Assembly (NCBI RefSeq): GCF_901875555.1
Contig: NZ_CABFMD010000034.1
Coordinates: 1 to 64,000 of the forward strand
Length of the DNA stretch: 64,000 bases
From: Streptococcus parasanguinis
GTDB lineage: Bacteria > Bacillota > Bacilli > Lactobacillales > Streptococcaceae
Reading direction: 5' to 3'
This document shows positions 1-11,847 of the stretch, in pieces. Positions within the stretch are counted from its first letter, which is position 1. Each line of letters starts with the position of its first letter. The position numbers and the translations under genes were made by a program. Under the pieces are notes generated by a model, which was not told the DNA's origin, made no database searches, and was given only the letters and a program-made list of their open reading frames with translations.

Positions 1-203
1 AAGACACCACAGTATCGAGCTCCCAGTGACCAAAGGTCTCACGATTTCGGACCTCTTTAGGACGTTTGGCAATCGACTTAACTCTCTTGAAATAGTAGAC
101 TTATGGACACCAAGTTTACTTGCAATTTGGCAAGATTTCAAACCAATTCCAAGTAAGTTTCTATCTTTATTCGGTCGGTTTTGGTAAGATGGGAGTAGCT
201 CAT
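1..203 (-). pseudogene. IS30-family transposase remnant, 5' part, cut by window edge
   Basis: Reading the minus strand from an ATG at 203 gives MSYSHLTKTDRIKIETYLELG, then, after a one-base shift near 140-150, a helix-turn-helix stretch (LKSCQIASKLGVHKSTISRE) typical of IS30 transposases. A few codons later, in another frame, comes FGHWELDTVVS, the segment around the first catalytic Asp of the IS30 DDE domain. About 100 residues that normally separate the two segments are missing, so there is at least one frameshift plus an internal deletion. The rest lies outside the window. Certain as a remnant; the exact IS is not identified. Confidence 0.75.
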
Positions 204-292
204 AGTTTTTCCTCAGGTTCTGTTTGTGTGGTTACTTACAGTTTACACCAATGAAACGCTATGAGTCTTTTTGTTGCACTATATTTTACAAT

Positions 293-886
293 TTATTCAT
301 CAAAAAATTCGGATAAGTCCAAGCCTCCAAAGGGGTTGGTGGAGAAGTTCTCTTGCTCTTTAAGGAGGGTACGGCCTTGATCGAATTCGAGGAATTGTTG
401 GTAGACAAGAGCTGTCATGCGGGCGTCTTCTAAGCTATCGTGTGATTTTCCTGCGACTCCCAAAAATTCTGCAACGGTGTGGAGTTGGAGATTTTTAATG
501 CCATGGAGGTCAGATGGACGGCGTTCGAAAGCTTGGTCAAAGACATCGACAGCGTACTGCTCTTCTAAATCCAAGCCATTTTCAAGTAGGATGGGAAGGT
601 CGCTCTTTTTGGCATTGTAGCCGATCAAGGGGCGGTCTCCAACGAAGGCCTTGAATTCGCCGAGGACCTGCTCTAGTTCTGGAGCATTTTGGATCTTGTC
701 CTGGGTTATGCCAGTGAGGCCGTTAATAAAGCTTTTTAGAGGCTTATCGGTGTAGACGTAGGAGTCATAATGATCGACTTCTTTACCGTCCGTAAAACGC
801 ACGGCAGACACCTGGATGATCTGATAGGCACCTTCGTATTGGTTAAATTCGAGATCGAAGGCGATATAATCGTCTAATGCTTTCAT
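293..886 (-). CDS. DEDD-family 3'-5' exonuclease (DnaQ/PolC-like)
   Basis: The 197-residue protein is a stand-alone 3'-5' exonuclease domain of the DnaQ fold. The Exo I motif is visible as FDLEFN near residue 10, Exo II as GYNAKKSDLP near residue 90, and Exo III as SHDSLEDAR near residue 150, so all four acidic metal ligands appear to be present. It is likely to trim single-stranded DNA or RNA; the substrate cannot be read from sequence. The ATG at 886 follows a good ribosome site (AGGAGA). It lies 54 bases after rocS on the same strand and is probably co-transcribed with it. Confidence 0.85.
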   Translation of the reverse strand: MKALDDYIAFDLEFNQYEGAYQIIQVSAVRFTDGKEVDHYDSYVYTDKPLKSFINGLTGITQDKIQNAPELEQVLGEFKAFVGDRPLIGYNAKKSDLPILLENGLDLEEQYAVDVFDQAFERRPSDLHGIKNLQLHTVAEFLGVAGKSHDSLEDARMTALVYQQFLEFDQGRTLLKEQENFSTNPFGGLDLSEFFDE

Positions 887-940
887 GGAAAATCTCCTGT
901 GGTAGAAAAGAAAAGGGACTGGTAGGAATCCAGCCCCAGA

Positions 941-1435
941 TTATCGACGGAAAACGCGTGCCCAGAAACCTTTGCTTTCTTGCTCTTGAACTTTTTCATT
1001 GGCTTGTTCGAGTTCAAGTTTCAAGGTATCGCGGTCGTTCATTGCTTGTAAAGTCAATTGTTGTTGTTGGTCCAATTGCTTGTCTTTTTCAGCAATTTGA
1101 ACGTCTTTCACGCGCAACTGTTCATCTTTTTTAGCGAGTTGCTCGTCTTTGGCTTTGAGTTGCTCGTAGAGACGGACGATTTCAGCATTTTTTTCATCCA
1201 CCAAAATTTCCATCAATTCGCGTTGCTTCACATCATCGCTGACTGGCTCATCTTCAAAAATGGTTTTTTTGTAGATTTCTTCGAGCTTGATTAAGCCACT
1301 ACGGGTTACAACGGTAACCCCTTTTTCGTTTTTTTGTGTATCTTCTGGAGCCAGCGCCTTGACACGGTTATTGACCGCCTGGCGGCTGACTCCTAAAATT
1401 TCAGCAATTTCGCTGACAGTTTTTTCAATCGCCAT
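941..1435 (-). CDS. rocS: RocS-like chromosome segregation protein (HTH, coiled coil, amphipathic tail)
   Basis: The 164-residue protein has an N-terminal helix-turn-helix (TVSEIAEILGVSRQAVNNRV, residues 6-25). A long lysine/glutamate/glutamine-rich coiled coil follows (about 65-150) with the repeated pattern KDEQLAKKDEQLRVKD. The C-terminal segment GFWARVFRR looks like an amphipathic membrane anchor. This architecture matches pneumococcal RocS, a nucleoid-associated protein that binds DNA and membrane and takes part in chromosome segregation and nucleoid protection. It is often annotated only as DUF536. The start at 1435 has GAGGAAGTT directly upstream. The exonuclease gene follows on the same strand. 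Confidence 0.8.
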   Translation of the reverse strand: MAIEKTVSEIAEILGVSRQAVNNRVKALAPEDTQKNEKGVTVVTRSGLIKLEEIYKKTIFEDEPVSDDVKQRELMEILVDEKNAEIVRLYEQLKAKDEQLAKKDEQLRVKDVQIAEKDKQLDQQQQLTLQAMNDRDTLKLELEQANEKVQEQESKGFWARVFRR

Positions 1436-1539
1436 AACTTCCTCTACTATCTTTTTCTATGAAATACTCTATTAGATAGTAACATAAGTAGGCTAAGCTG
1501 TCAAATGAAGCAAAGAGAGGACAAGCCTTGAGACCACGA

Positions 1540-3828
1540 TTAGCGGGTCTCTGTCATTTCAGGAAGATGGAGGCTGGATTGTGCTAAATCAATGGTCAGT
1601 TGGTAATCGGTTTGATCGCGCACGGTGATTTCAAAGTCTGTCGTGTAAAGGACCAGGCGAAGAGTTGTGCCTTTTTCGAGCTTGTAGATGGTTGGTTGGA
1701 GTTCAAAGTCAAATTCCATCCACTCGCCTGGCGTTACGGCCTCAACCTCTAAGAGGTCATGCCGGTTTTGGAGGTTGAGATAACCTTTAGAAATCACTCG
1801 TTGGCCAGCTTCTTTGAAGGGCAACTCTGTCAGGTTGTCTAGCATGTGGTAGCGACCATTATCCAGCGTACGGACCGACAAGACAGCAGGATAAGGTTGG
1901 AGGAACTTCTTACTTCCAAGCTCTAAGAGTTGGGCTGAGAGCAGGCCTTTATTGGTGCTGGATTGGACCCGCAGGTGAAGGCGAGCTTTCCCGTTGAGGT
2001 GCAGGTCTTCTTCGATCGGAAGATCAATTGTTACTTGTTGAGCCTTATCTTGGTAGAGGTCCGTTAAGAAGGTTGGATAAGCCTTGCCATAGCGCTCGTA
2101 ATCCTTTGTTTCGTAACGGTTTTGGATGACTTTTTCGCTGTCTCCCAGTGAGAAGGTCCGCTGATTTGTTTGGTTACCAAAATCTTCCAAGGGAGTCCAA
2201 CTTTGTTCTCCTGTATTGTCTTGCCAGATGACCGTTGGCAATTCATAGCTTGAAGCATAGCCTAGCAATTTTTTCGACAGGAGGGCGTTCATGCTTTCAC
2301 GAAAGTCAATGGATTGCCAGTTGTTAAGGTAGACATGGGCCCCATTGTGGAAGAAGAGGTGCTTTTTGATAGTTGCCGGAAGAGCTTGGAACATATTAAA
2401 GACATGAAGCGGTTTGACGTTCCAGTCTTGCGAACCATGAGTGAAGACCACCTCTGCCTTGACCCGATTTGCATTTAAGAGATAATTGCGATCGTGCCAG
2501 AATTGATTGTAATCTCCAGAAGCTCTATCCAGTTCTTTTTTCACCATGTCTAGATCGGCTTGGTGGGCAGCATTGTGATGCAAATGGTCCCCACCTAGAA
2601 GGTTGCGCGAGTAGGTTAATTCGGCTAGGGAATCAAAGTCTTCACCAGGATAGCCACCAGGGCTTGTGACGAGACCATTTTCACGGTAGTAGTTGTACCA
2701 AGAAGAAATTCCTGCTTCTGCAATGATGACTTCTAGGCCGTCCACGCCTGTGGTCGCTAGGCCGTTAGACATGGTTCCAAGGTAGGAGATTCCTGTCGTT
2801 GCGACCTTTCCATTAGACCAATCGGCTTTGACTTGGCGCTTGCGTGTATGATCTGTAAAGGCCCGGCAACGGCCATTGAGCCAATCGATCACATTCTTGT
2901 AAGCTTCGATTTGTTGGTAATTTCCATTGGTCATCAGTCCTTGCGAATCTTTTGTTCCAACTCCAGATACGTAAAGATTGGCGTACCCGCGTGGCAGCAG
3001 GTAGTCATTGAGGGTGTAGCTGGAGTTGATATGGGTTAAGAGCTCTTCAGCCTCATTCACCTCTTGAGCTTGACCGACCGGTTCGACTAATGTTAATTGA
3101 GGTTCTTCTAGTTGAATAGTATGAGGTTCTTTGACCTCCAGGTCGACATTCATATTGTAGAGGGCCTTGTCGCTGGCCTTGTCGTTGGTCCCTTGGTGAT
3201 AGGGACTTGCGGTCATAACAGCTGGAATTTTGCCTTCATAGCGAGGACGGATGATGCTGACTTTGACCAGATCGGGCAGGCCATCCTTGTCGGTATCGAC
3301 CCGACTTTCGACATAAACGACCTCGCGGATGGCATCCTGGCTGGTAAAGGTGGCGAGGCTCTTGCCGTTAAAATAGTGATACTGATTGGTCTCAGGGATT
3401 AAGCCATCACTGACCAACTGGTCGATCAAGGTATTGCCTCGTTTGGTGCGGGTGTTCAGGAGTTGGTAGAGATTTTCAAGGAGCGTGCCATAGGTGATGG
3501 GGAAAGCTGTTTCCTTGCGAAAGGCCTCGCTATCATCAAAGTCCACAAAAAAGCTAAAGCCTAGTAATTGGAAGGCAATGGTATAAAAGACATCTGCTCT
3601 TAAGGGTGTTTCAGAGTTGAAAAAGTCTAGCAAATCGGTTTCTTTATCTGCCACAAGAGTGGATAAGACGTAGTCTGTGTCCTTGTATTGGAAAGACACT
3701 TGGCGTACAAAGGCCTCCAGCAGGGCCTTTGGATCAGGCTCTTCTTGGAAGGTGAAGCCAAGCCCCGCCAGCTCTTCCTTCATGGTAGCAGTGGCCGTAG
3801 GGATATAGCTAAATTGATTAAATTTCAT
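1540..3828 (-). CDS. pepX: Xaa-Pro dipeptidyl-peptidase
   Basis: PepX releases Xaa-Pro dipeptides from the N-terminus of proline-rich peptides in the cytoplasm and helps use casein- or host-derived peptides. The 762-residue length is normal for the streptococcal and lactococcal enzyme (S15 family). The nucleophile motif GISYLGT lies near residue 345, followed by the acidic residue and His regions of the alpha/beta hydrolase core (GSQDWNV, NGAHVY) and a C-terminal jelly-roll domain. The ATG at 3828 is preceded by AGGAGA. It appears monocistronic and diverges from cppA. Confidence 0.95.
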   Translation of the reverse strand: MKFNQFSYIPTATATMKEELAGLGFTFQEEPDPKALLEAFVRQVSFQYKDTDYVLSTLVADKETDLLDFFNSETPLRADVFYTIAFQLLGFSFFVDFDDSEAFRKETAFPITYGTLLENLYQLLNTRTKRGNTLIDQLVSDGLIPETNQYHYFNGKSLATFTSQDAIREVVYVESRVDTDKDGLPDLVKVSIIRPRYEGKIPAVMTASPYHQGTNDKASDKALYNMNVDLEVKEPHTIQLEEPQLTLVEPVGQAQEVNEAEELLTHINSSYTLNDYLLPRGYANLYVSGVGTKDSQGLMTNGNYQQIEAYKNVIDWLNGRCRAFTDHTRKRQVKADWSNGKVATTGISYLGTMSNGLATTGVDGLEVIIAEAGISSWYNYYRENGLVTSPGGYPGEDFDSLAELTYSRNLLGGDHLHHNAAHQADLDMVKKELDRASGDYNQFWHDRNYLLNANRVKAEVVFTHGSQDWNVKPLHVFNMFQALPATIKKHLFFHNGAHVYLNNWQSIDFRESMNALLSKKLLGYASSYELPTVIWQDNTGEQSWTPLEDFGNQTNQRTFSLGDSEKVIQNRYETKDYERYGKAYPTFLTDLYQDKAQQVTIDLPIEEDLHLNGKARLHLRVQSSTNKGLLSAQLLELGSKKFLQPYPAVLSVRTLDNGRYHMLDNLTELPFKEAGQRVISKGYLNLQNRHDLLEVEAVTPGEWMEFDFELQPTIYKLEKGTTLRLVLYTTDFEITVRDQTDYQLTIDLAQSSLHLPEMTETR

Positions 3829-3999
3829 CGTAGATTCTCCTATCTAAATCATATCTCGATGTGAGTGAGCAGTCGCATCAGCACTGTCATCGTTCCAATT
3901 TCTATTATACTGGATCAAAAAGGGATTGTCTAAAGAAAATAGGGAAAGAGCGGATCAAAAGCAATTTTCAGAAATCTGCTCTCATTTGCGCAAAATTTC

Positions 4000-4028
4000 T
4001 TGTAAAAAGTTAGAAAATCTTTTACAAT
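4000..4028 (+). promoter_or_regulatory. Promoter of the cppA-serine hydrolase unit
   Basis: TTGTAA at 4000-4005 and TACAAT at 4023-4028 are separated by exactly 17 bases, 22 bases before the chosen cppA ATG. Both boxes are good sigma-A matches. Confidence 0.6.
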
Positions 4029-4049
4029 AAAATGAGCGTGGAGGAAGTT

Positions 4050-4817
4050 ATGACAACAAATCAGATCGTAAGAGTGATCCCAGTCTTAAAAGTAAACAAC
4101 CGCAATGTCAATCAAGACTTTTATGAAGAAACATTGGGAATGAAAGTATTGGTAGAAGAAGGTGCCCTTTTATCCTTGGGGGATGCTTCAAACGTGGAAA
4201 AAATCGTCTTGGAAGAATCACCAAGCATGCGCTCGCGCAAGGTTGAAGGACCTAAAAAATTGAAACGCATCGTGGTGAAAGTGGCACAAGCTCAAGAAAT
4301 TGATTACTTATTGGCCCGCCAGTCAGAAACAAGCGCCCTTTACCAAGGAGCTAATGGTCGCGCCTTTGAAGTTGTGTCTCCTCAAGGAGATACCATTTTC
4401 GTGCATGCTGAAGAAAATCTTAAAAGCCTAGCACCTTTAGACAGTGCTCCTCTTGTAGAAGCTCCCGAAGATTTCAAAGGTTTGACCAGCTTTGATGTGG
4501 ACTTTCTTGAAGTAAACGTGGCTGATCTTGCGGAGGCTGAGAAGTTCTATAGCAGCTTGCCAATTTTGGCACATCTTATCCATTTGCAGGAAGCTCAAGG
4601 AGAAGATCTCCAAGTGGGAAACCATGTGACTTGGGATTTGAGTATGATCAAGGTCGAATTGGCTCCTTTTGATGTAGAAGTTCTGAAAGAAAGCTTAGGA
4701 GAAGCTGTCGATTTTGTGCACCGTAAGGGAACTTTCTTGATTGCTAAGGATCCGAGCCAAATCGAACTCTGGTTTGAAGCCAATCAAGATCAGGTCCATA
4801 TTTCTTATGAAGAATAA
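4050..4817 (+). CDS. cppA: CppA-like protein (two VOC-type domains)
   Basis: The 255-residue protein resembles streptococcal CppA, named as a putative C3-glycoprotein degrading proteinase. It shows two glyoxalase/VOC-type halves: residues about 5-110 (IPVLKVNNRNVNQDFYEETLG) and 140-250 (DFLEVNVADLAEAEKFY). No classical protease motif is visible, so the protease name rests on family history, not on the sequence. An upstream ATG at 4032 exists, but the one at 4050 is preferred because GGAGGAAGTT lies directly before it. It overlaps nothing and is followed 10 bases later by the serine hydrolase gene, with which it should be co-transcribed. Confidence 0.8.
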   Translation: MTTNQIVRVIPVLKVNNRNVNQDFYEETLGMKVLVEEGALLSLGDASNVEKIVLEESPSMRSRKVEGPKKLKRIVVKVAQAQEIDYLLARQSETSALYQGANGRAFEVVSPQGDTIFVHAEENLKSLAPLDSAPLVEAPEDFKGLTSFDVDFLEVNVADLAEAEKFYSSLPILAHLIHLQEAQGEDLQVGNHVTWDLSMIKVELAPFDVEVLKESLGEAVDFVHRKGTFLIAKDPSQIELWFEANQDQVHISYEE

Positions 4818-4827
4818 GAATGGAGTG

Positions 4828-5769
4828 ATGAGCGTGAAGGCAATCATCGAAAAAATCACCGAACAAATCCAAGAAGGCATCTATCCAGGTGCCTCTCTTG
4901 CGCTTTACCGAAATGGTCAGTGGAGTGAGCACTATCTGGGACTAGCAAATCCTGAAAAAGGAGAGCCAGTAGTGGCTGATCTGGTCTATGATTTGGCCAG
5001 TGTCAGTAAGGTCGTCGGAGTCGCTACCATCTGTGCCTTTTTGTATGCAAAAGGGGAGCTTCCGCTCGATCGCCCCTTTAAAGAGCTTTACCCACATTTT
5101 GCTCATGAGAAGACGACCATCCGGGAACTGTTGACCCATACTTCTGGACTGGATCCTTTTATCCCCAATCGGGATCAGTTGGATGCCAGACAATTGAAAG
5201 AAGCTCTTGAAAATTTGCAGTTGAAAGAAGACAAGAGTTTTCATTACACCGATGTCAATTTTCTTTTGCTAGGTTTTTGGTTAGAAGAAAGGTTTCACCA
5301 GCCCTTGGATCGCTTATTTGAAGAGAAGATTTTTGTGCCTTGGAAGATGACGGAAACACGGTTTGGACCGGTCGAACAGGCGGTACCAACGGTCCGTGGG
5401 GTTGCTTCTGGAAGTGTCCATGATCCAAAAGCGAGAGTATTGGGCTGTCATGCGGGAAGTGCTGGACTTTTTTCAACGGTTCCAGATCTAGAGCGCTTTT
5501 TAGAGCATTATCTGAAGGATGATTTTGCGCGTAACTTGTCTCAGAATTTTGCGCCTAAAGAGGGTAAGACCCGCGCTCTCGGATGGAATCTAGAGGGGGA
5601 CTGGTTGGATCATACAGGCTATACAGGAACCTTTATCATGTACAATCGAAAGAAGCAGGAAGCTGTGATCTTTTTGTCCAATCGGACCTATGAGAAGGAC
5701 CAACGGGCCCAATGGATCCTGGACCGCAACTCTTTGATGGACTTGATCAAGCAAGAAAGTGAGAAATAG
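4828..5769 (+). CDS. Serine hydrolase, beta-lactamase/class C-type family
   Basis: This is a cytoplasmic-looking member of the beta-lactamase-like serine hydrolase family (EstB/class C type); no signal peptide is seen. The nucleophile motif SVSK is near residue 55, a Tyr-containing YTDVN motif near residue 140, and HTGYTGT near the C-terminus replaces the KTG triad of true beta-lactamases. Likely activities are esterase or D-amino-acid peptidase; I cannot tell which. The start is uncertain: ATG at 4807, ATG at 4828 or GTG at 4834. The GGAG at 4822 is best spaced for the GTG. It lies 10 bases after cppA. Confidence 0.75.
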   Translation: MSVKAIIEKITEQIQEGIYPGASLALYRNGQWSEHYLGLANPEKGEPVVADLVYDLASVSKVVGVATICAFLYAKGELPLDRPFKELYPHFAHEKTTIRELLTHTSGLDPFIPNRDQLDARQLKEALENLQLKEDKSFHYTDVNFLLLGFWLEERFHQPLDRLFEEKIFVPWKMTETRFGPVEQAVPTVRGVASGSVHDPKARVLGCHAGSAGLFSTVPDLERFLEHYLKDDFARNLSQNFAPKEGKTRALGWNLEGDWLDHTGYTGTFIMYNRKKQEAVIFLSNRTYEKDQRAQWILDRNSLMDLIKQESEK

Positions 5770-5777
5770 AAATGGAT

Positions 5778-5806
5778 GGCTGGGATGACGGATCCCGGCC
5801 TTTTCT
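5778..5806 (+). terminator. Rho-independent terminator after the serine hydrolase
   Basis: GGCTGGGAT pairs with GATCCCGGCC (one G-T pair) around a short loop and is followed by TTTTCTTG. Confidence 0.75.
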
Positions 5807-5935
5807 TGTCTGTCCATAAAAAGGAGCTCTTCTGGGTGATTCATTTTTGGACTCCGTCTTAGGTTGGATTTCCTTCAAAAGCATCGCTTTTTTGGATGAT
5901 TTATATTAAAATAGTAATGACCTTAATAGAGCGAG

Positions 5936-6820
5936 ATGAATATGCATAAAGAGATAGGCGTCGGAAAGGCGCATAGTAAAATTATATTAATTGGAGAGCA
6001 TGCGGTGGTCTATGGCTATCCAGCCATTGCTTTGCCCCTCCATCAAATCGAAGTGACCTGCCAGATCATTCCTGCAGACAGTCCATGGATTTTGTTTGAA
6101 GACGACACCTTGTCCATGGCAGTTTTTTCGTCTCTGGAGCACCTCGGAATTCGTGAGGCTCGGATTCGCTGCCGGATTCAGTCTATGGTTCCGGAAAAAC
6201 GGGGGATGGGATCGTCTGCCGCGGTCAGTATCGCAGCTATTCGTGCAGTTTTTGACTATTATCTAGAGGAGCTGGATGATGAGACCTTAGAAATCCTGGT
6301 CAATCGAGCAGAAACCATTGCCCATATGAATCCAAGTGGGCTTGACGCCAAGACCTGTCTGAGTGATCGAGCGATTAAATTCATCCGAAATGTCGGTTTT
6401 TATCCGATGGAGCTGAATGTAGAAGCGAGTTTGGTGATTGCGGATACGGGGATTCACGGCAATACCCGTGAGGCGATTCAAAAGGTTGAAGCTAAAGGGC
6501 AGGAAGTTTTGTCCCATTTCCATGAGATTGGTCAGTTGACCCAGCAGGTAGAGGGGGCTCTGAAAGAAAAAGATCTCATTGGCCTTGGGCAGGCTCTGAC
6601 GGCTTGTCATGACCACTTGAGAGCCGTCGGTGTCAGCTGTAAAGAAGCAGATCACCTGGTCGCCGTTGCCCTTGAAAATGGGGCTTTAGGGGCTAAAATG
6701 AGTGGGGGCGGTCTTGGAGGCTGTGTGATTGTCCTCGTTAAGGATGCTCGTGAAGCAGAAACCATTGCTCATGCATTAGAAAAAGAAGGAGCACACCATA
6801 CATGGATAGAAAACCTGTAA
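5936..6820 (+). CDS. mvaK1: Mevalonate kinase
   Basis: It phosphorylates mevalonate with ATP, the third step of the mevalonate route to isopentenyl diphosphate. The 294-residue protein has all GHMP-kinase motifs: motif 1 AHSKIILIGEHAVVYG near residue 12, the ATP-loop GMGSSAAVS near residue 87, and the C-terminal GAKMSGGGLGGC near residue 255. The start may be 5936 or the second Met at 5942. It is the first gene of a four-gene operon; its 3' end overlaps mvaD by 19 bases, which suggests translational coupling. No strong promoter is seen, although the AT-rich stretch at 5892-5920 could hold one. Confidence 0.95.
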   Translation: MNMHKEIGVGKAHSKIILIGEHAVVYGYPAIALPLHQIEVTCQIIPADSPWILFEDDTLSMAVFSSLEHLGIREARIRCRIQSMVPEKRGMGSSAAVSIAAIRAVFDYYLEELDDETLEILVNRAETIAHMNPSGLDAKTCLSDRAIKFIRNVGFYPMELNVEASLVIADTGIHGNTREAIQKVEAKGQEVLSHFHEIGQLTQQVEGALKEKDLIGLGQALTACHDHLRAVGVSCKEADHLVAVALENGALGAKMSGGGLGGCVIVLVKDAREAETIAHALEKEGAHHTWIENL

Positions 6821-7741
6821 AGGCTAAGTCCTATGCCAATATCGCGATTATCAAATACTGGGGAAAAGAAGATGCCAAACAGATGGTTCCTTCGACCAGT
6901 TCGATTTCGTTGACCTTAGAGAATATGTATACAGAGACGAGTCTCTCTCCCTTGCCAGCTGATGCGACAGCACATGAATTTTATATCGATGGGGAATTCC
7001 AACATCCAGCTGAGCAGGCCAAAATTGGAGCTGTGATTGATGACTTGAAACCAGCAGATGAAGGAGGCTTTGTCCGGGTGGATACGACCAACAATATGCC
7101 AACCGCAGCAGGTCTATCCTCTAGCTCAAGTGGCCTCTCTGCTCTCGTCAAGGCCTGCAATCGGTATTATGATTTGGGCTTGAGCCAGGAAGAATTAGCT
7201 CAAAAAGCCAAGTTTGCTTCGGGCTCTTCTTCACGGTCTTTCTTTGGTCCCTTAGCAGCCTGGGACAAAGAAAGTGGCGACATTTATAAGGTTCAGACAG
7301 ACCTAAAACTGGCTATGATTATGCTGGTCCTGAATGACAAACAAAAGCCCGTTTCTAGCCGCGAAGGGATGAAACGCTGCATGGAGACCTCGACCAATTT
7401 CAAAGAATGGGTGGAAGACTCTCGACAAGATTACAAGAACATGCTGGCCTATCTAGCTGCCAATAATTTTGAACGGGTTGGTCACTTGACAGAGCGCAAT
7501 GCCCTTGCCATGCATGGAACGACCAGGACAGCCACTCCAGCCTTTAACTATTTGACAGAAGAAAGTTACAAAGCCATGGATTTTGTCTGTGAGCTTCGCG
7601 CAGCGGGCCATGCTTGTTACTTTACCATGGATGCAGGGCCGAATGTTAAAGTCCTCTGTCTAGAAGAAGACTTGGATCAGCTGGTGCCTTTGTTTGACGC
7701 CCGCTATCGGACCATCGTATCGAAGACAAAGGACCCTCAAG

Positions 7742-7752
<11 letters not shown>
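6802..7752 (+). CDS. mvaD: Diphosphomevalonate decarboxylase
   Basis: It converts mevalonate 5-diphosphate to isopentenyl diphosphate with ATP and release of CO2. The 316-residue protein carries the family signatures SYANIAIIKYWGK near residue 10, STSSISLTL near 30 and GLSSSSSGLSALV near 105, plus a conserved Asp in the YFTMDAGPNVKVL segment. Its first codons overlap the end of mvaK1 and its last codons overlap mvaK2, so the three enzymes are made from one coupled message. Confidence 0.96.
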
Positions 7753-9750
<1,998 letters not shown>

Positions 9751-9765
9751 AGAAAAATCATTTTA

Positions 9766-9927
9766 GAAACTTTCCTTAGGTGAGTACGGACGTTAGGTGA
9801 AATTATCCAGTGGATGATTTCAGCAATCCAGGAAGTTCCATGGCTTAGTTTTGAACCTAAGGTTTCAAAACTCCCGAGTGCCTGAAACAAAAACGTTTCA
9901 GGCACTTTTCTCACAGCGGAAAGTTTC
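9766..9927 (+). repeat. Family I structured repeat, copy A
   Basis: The terminal 10-base inverted repeat GAAACTTTCC/GGAAAGTTTC closes the element, with GTGAG/CTCAC inside it. Inside lie hairpin 1 (here an enlarged one, GAAATTATCC/GGATGATTTC), hairpin 2 (GTTTTGAA/TTCAAAAC, loop CCTAAGG) and hairpin 3 (GTGCCTGAAAC/GTTTCAGGCAC). The family similarity continues at lower level to TTTATCTATATTCTAA ending at 10024. Copies B-E are elsewhere in the window. It lies just after the mevalonate operon. Confidence 0.85.
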
Positions 9928-10109
9928 AGTATTTTTGAATCGATTTAAAAATTGGAATGCATTTTTATTTCCTTGCAGAATCGCTTAACTTATTTTACTT
10001 TAAAATAGTTTATCTATATTCTAATGATTGACTTTGTAAAACCGATCCTATTTTTGAAAAAGTATTTTCCCTCAAAAATTCTGATAGTTTACTAGTTGTT
10101 TACAAATGA

Positions 10110-10148
10110 TGTAAACGCTTGCAATAAATAACTGTAAAAGGGTATACT
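10110..10148 (+). promoter_or_regulatory. cre site overlapping the promoter of the C69 dipeptidase-PrsW pair
   Basis: TGTAAACGCTTGCA at 10110-10123 fits the core CcpA site TGNAARCGNWWNCA at every position. It overlaps a -35 box TTGCAA (10119-10124) that is 18 bases from TATACT (10143-10148). CcpA binding there should repress transcription on preferred sugars. The rest of 9928-10109 is AT-rich, includes the tail of repeat copy A, and shows no gene. Confidence 0.7.
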
Positions 10149-10185
10149 AAATAAGTAAAAAGATTTTATAAAAAAGGAGTTTAGG

Positions 10186-11847
10186 ATGAAGAAGCACTAT
10201 TTTCGATCAGCTGTAGCAGCCTTGCTTCCGCTTTTGTTGATTGCTCAACCTGTTGAGGCTTGTACAGGGTTCATCATCGGGAAGAAACTGACTGCCGATG
10301 GCTCTACCTTGGTAGGGCGTACCGAGGATTTAGAGCCCAACCACAATAAAAATTTTGTGGTCAGAGAGCGACGCTATAATAAAAAGGGGGCTATCTTTGA
10401 GGATGCCGCCAACGGTTTTCAATATCCCTTGCCAGAAATCAGCTATAAGTATACAGCGGTCCCAGATGTAACGCCAGACCAGGGAATCTTTGATGAAGCC
10501 GGATTTAATGAATATGGTGTTTCCATTTCCGCTACTGTATCTGCTTCAGCAAATGACAAGATCCAAAAAGTGGACCCCTATGTCAAGGATGGCCTCGCTG
10601 AATCAGGCTTAACCAGTATCGTTCTCCCTAGTGTGAAAACTGCAAGAGAAGGGGTGGAACTCATTGCTAAAATCGTCGAAGAAAAAGGAGCGGCTGAAGG
10701 AAATATTGTCACCATTGCGGATAAAGAAGGCGTCTGGTATATGGAGATTTTATCCGGCCACCAATATGCAGCCATTCTCTTTCCAGAAGATCGCTATGCG
10801 GTCTTTCCAAATACCTTCTTCTTAGGACATGTCGATCTATCGGATACCGAACGTACGATTGCCTCAAAAGACCTCGAAAAAGTCGCCAAAGAAGCAGGGA
10901 GCTATAAGGAAGTGGATGGACAATTTCATGTGTCACAATCCTACAATCCTCCTTTACAAGAGGCAGATCGTTCGCGGGTTTGGTCAGGTATCAAATCTCT
11001 AGACCCAAGTTCTCCTGTTAAGTATGATGATGCTTCCTTTGATCTACTTCATACAACGGATCGAAAGTTGACTCTACGAGACGCTATGAATCTCCAACGT
11101 AACCGTTTGGAAGGAACCAAATACAAACCACTTGATCAAATGGAGTTAGATGGCAAAGGTATTCCGAAAAAAGGTGAGTTTGATGCTGTCTATAAGTATC
11201 CTATCTCCAATCCAAATGTTATGGAAGCTCATATTTTCCAATTGAAAGATGAGATACCTGCTAGTGCTGGTGGTGGAACCATGTGGTTATCCATGGGAAG
11301 CCCACGAAATGCACCTTACCTACCTTATTATGGGAATATTACCAATACCTATCAAGCCTACCAAGAATTAGGTGATCATTACAATGAGAAGTCTTGGTAT
11401 TGGACCATTTCCAGAATTAATGATCTTGTAGCTAAGTATCCGGACTTGTTTGAGGATGGGGCTATTCGGACCGAAATGGAACGACTAGAATCTCAGTGGA
11501 TGCAGGAACAAAATCTGAGCGATAAAGAGCAGATAGCTCTTGCTTCTCAGCCTGATGAAGCTAGTGCAAAGGCAACGCAGGAAAGTATAGATAGGGCAGA
11601 GAAAACCTTTGAGCGTCTACAGGAAATTCGAAAAGAAGCAGAAAAGAGAGTCGCTGATGAGCACGGAAATAGTGCCATTCAAGACCTAGATGATGAAGAA
11701 GATGCAGCCTACGAAGAGAAAATTGATTTAGAAAAATTTGACTACGACTTCCTCATCGCTGGAAGCTTATTTGGCGCAACTCTTATCGCGATCATTGTTT
11801 ATCTGATTCGCTCAAAGAAACAAAAGGGAGGAAAACAAGATGACTAA
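10186..11847 (+). CDS. Secreted, membrane-anchored C69-family dipeptidase
   Basis: This 553-residue Ntn-hydrolase dipeptidase differs from the cytosolic PepD encoded at 29291. A signal peptide (residues 1-25, ending PVEA) should be cut just before CTGFIIG, freeing the Cys that acts as N-terminal nucleophile. The C69 domain (26-about 400, with DGSTLVGRTED and GIFDEAGFNEYG) is followed by a charged helical linker (about 430-520), one membrane helix (FLIAGSLFGATLIAIIVYLI) and a basic tail. It would cut short peptides outside the membrane. RBS AAGGAG is upstream of 10186. It overlaps the prsW-like gene by 8 bases. Confidence 0.88.
   Translation: MKKHYFRSAVAALLPLLLIAQPVEACTGFIIGKKLTADGSTLVGRTEDLEPNHNKNFVVRERRYNKKGAIFEDAANGFQYPLPEISYKYTAVPDVTPDQGIFDEAGFNEYGVSISATVSASANDKIQKVDPYVKDGLAESGLTSIVLPSVKTAREGVELIAKIVEEKGAAEGNIVTIADKEGVWYMEILSGHQYAAILFPEDRYAVFPNTFFLGHVDLSDTERTIASKDLEKVAKEAGSYKEVDGQFHVSQSYNPPLQEADRSRVWSGIKSLDPSSPVKYDDASFDLLHTTDRKLTLRDAMNLQRNRLEGTKYKPLDQMELDGKGIPKKGEFDAVYKYPISNPNVMEAHIFQLKDEIPASAGGGTMWLSMGSPRNAPYLPYYGNITNTYQAYQELGDHYNEKSWYWTISRINDLVAKYPDLFEDGAIRTEMERLESQWMQEQNLSDKEQIALASQPDEASAKATQESIDRAEKTFERLQEIRKEAEKRVADEHGNSAIQDLDDEEDAAYEEKIDLEKFDYDFLIAGSLFGATLIAIIVYLIRSKKQKGGKQDD

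Noticed and set aside
4050..4817. CppA as a proven protease
   Set aside because: No protease motif is visible; the two VOC-like halves do not show a catalytic triad, so only the family name is kept.
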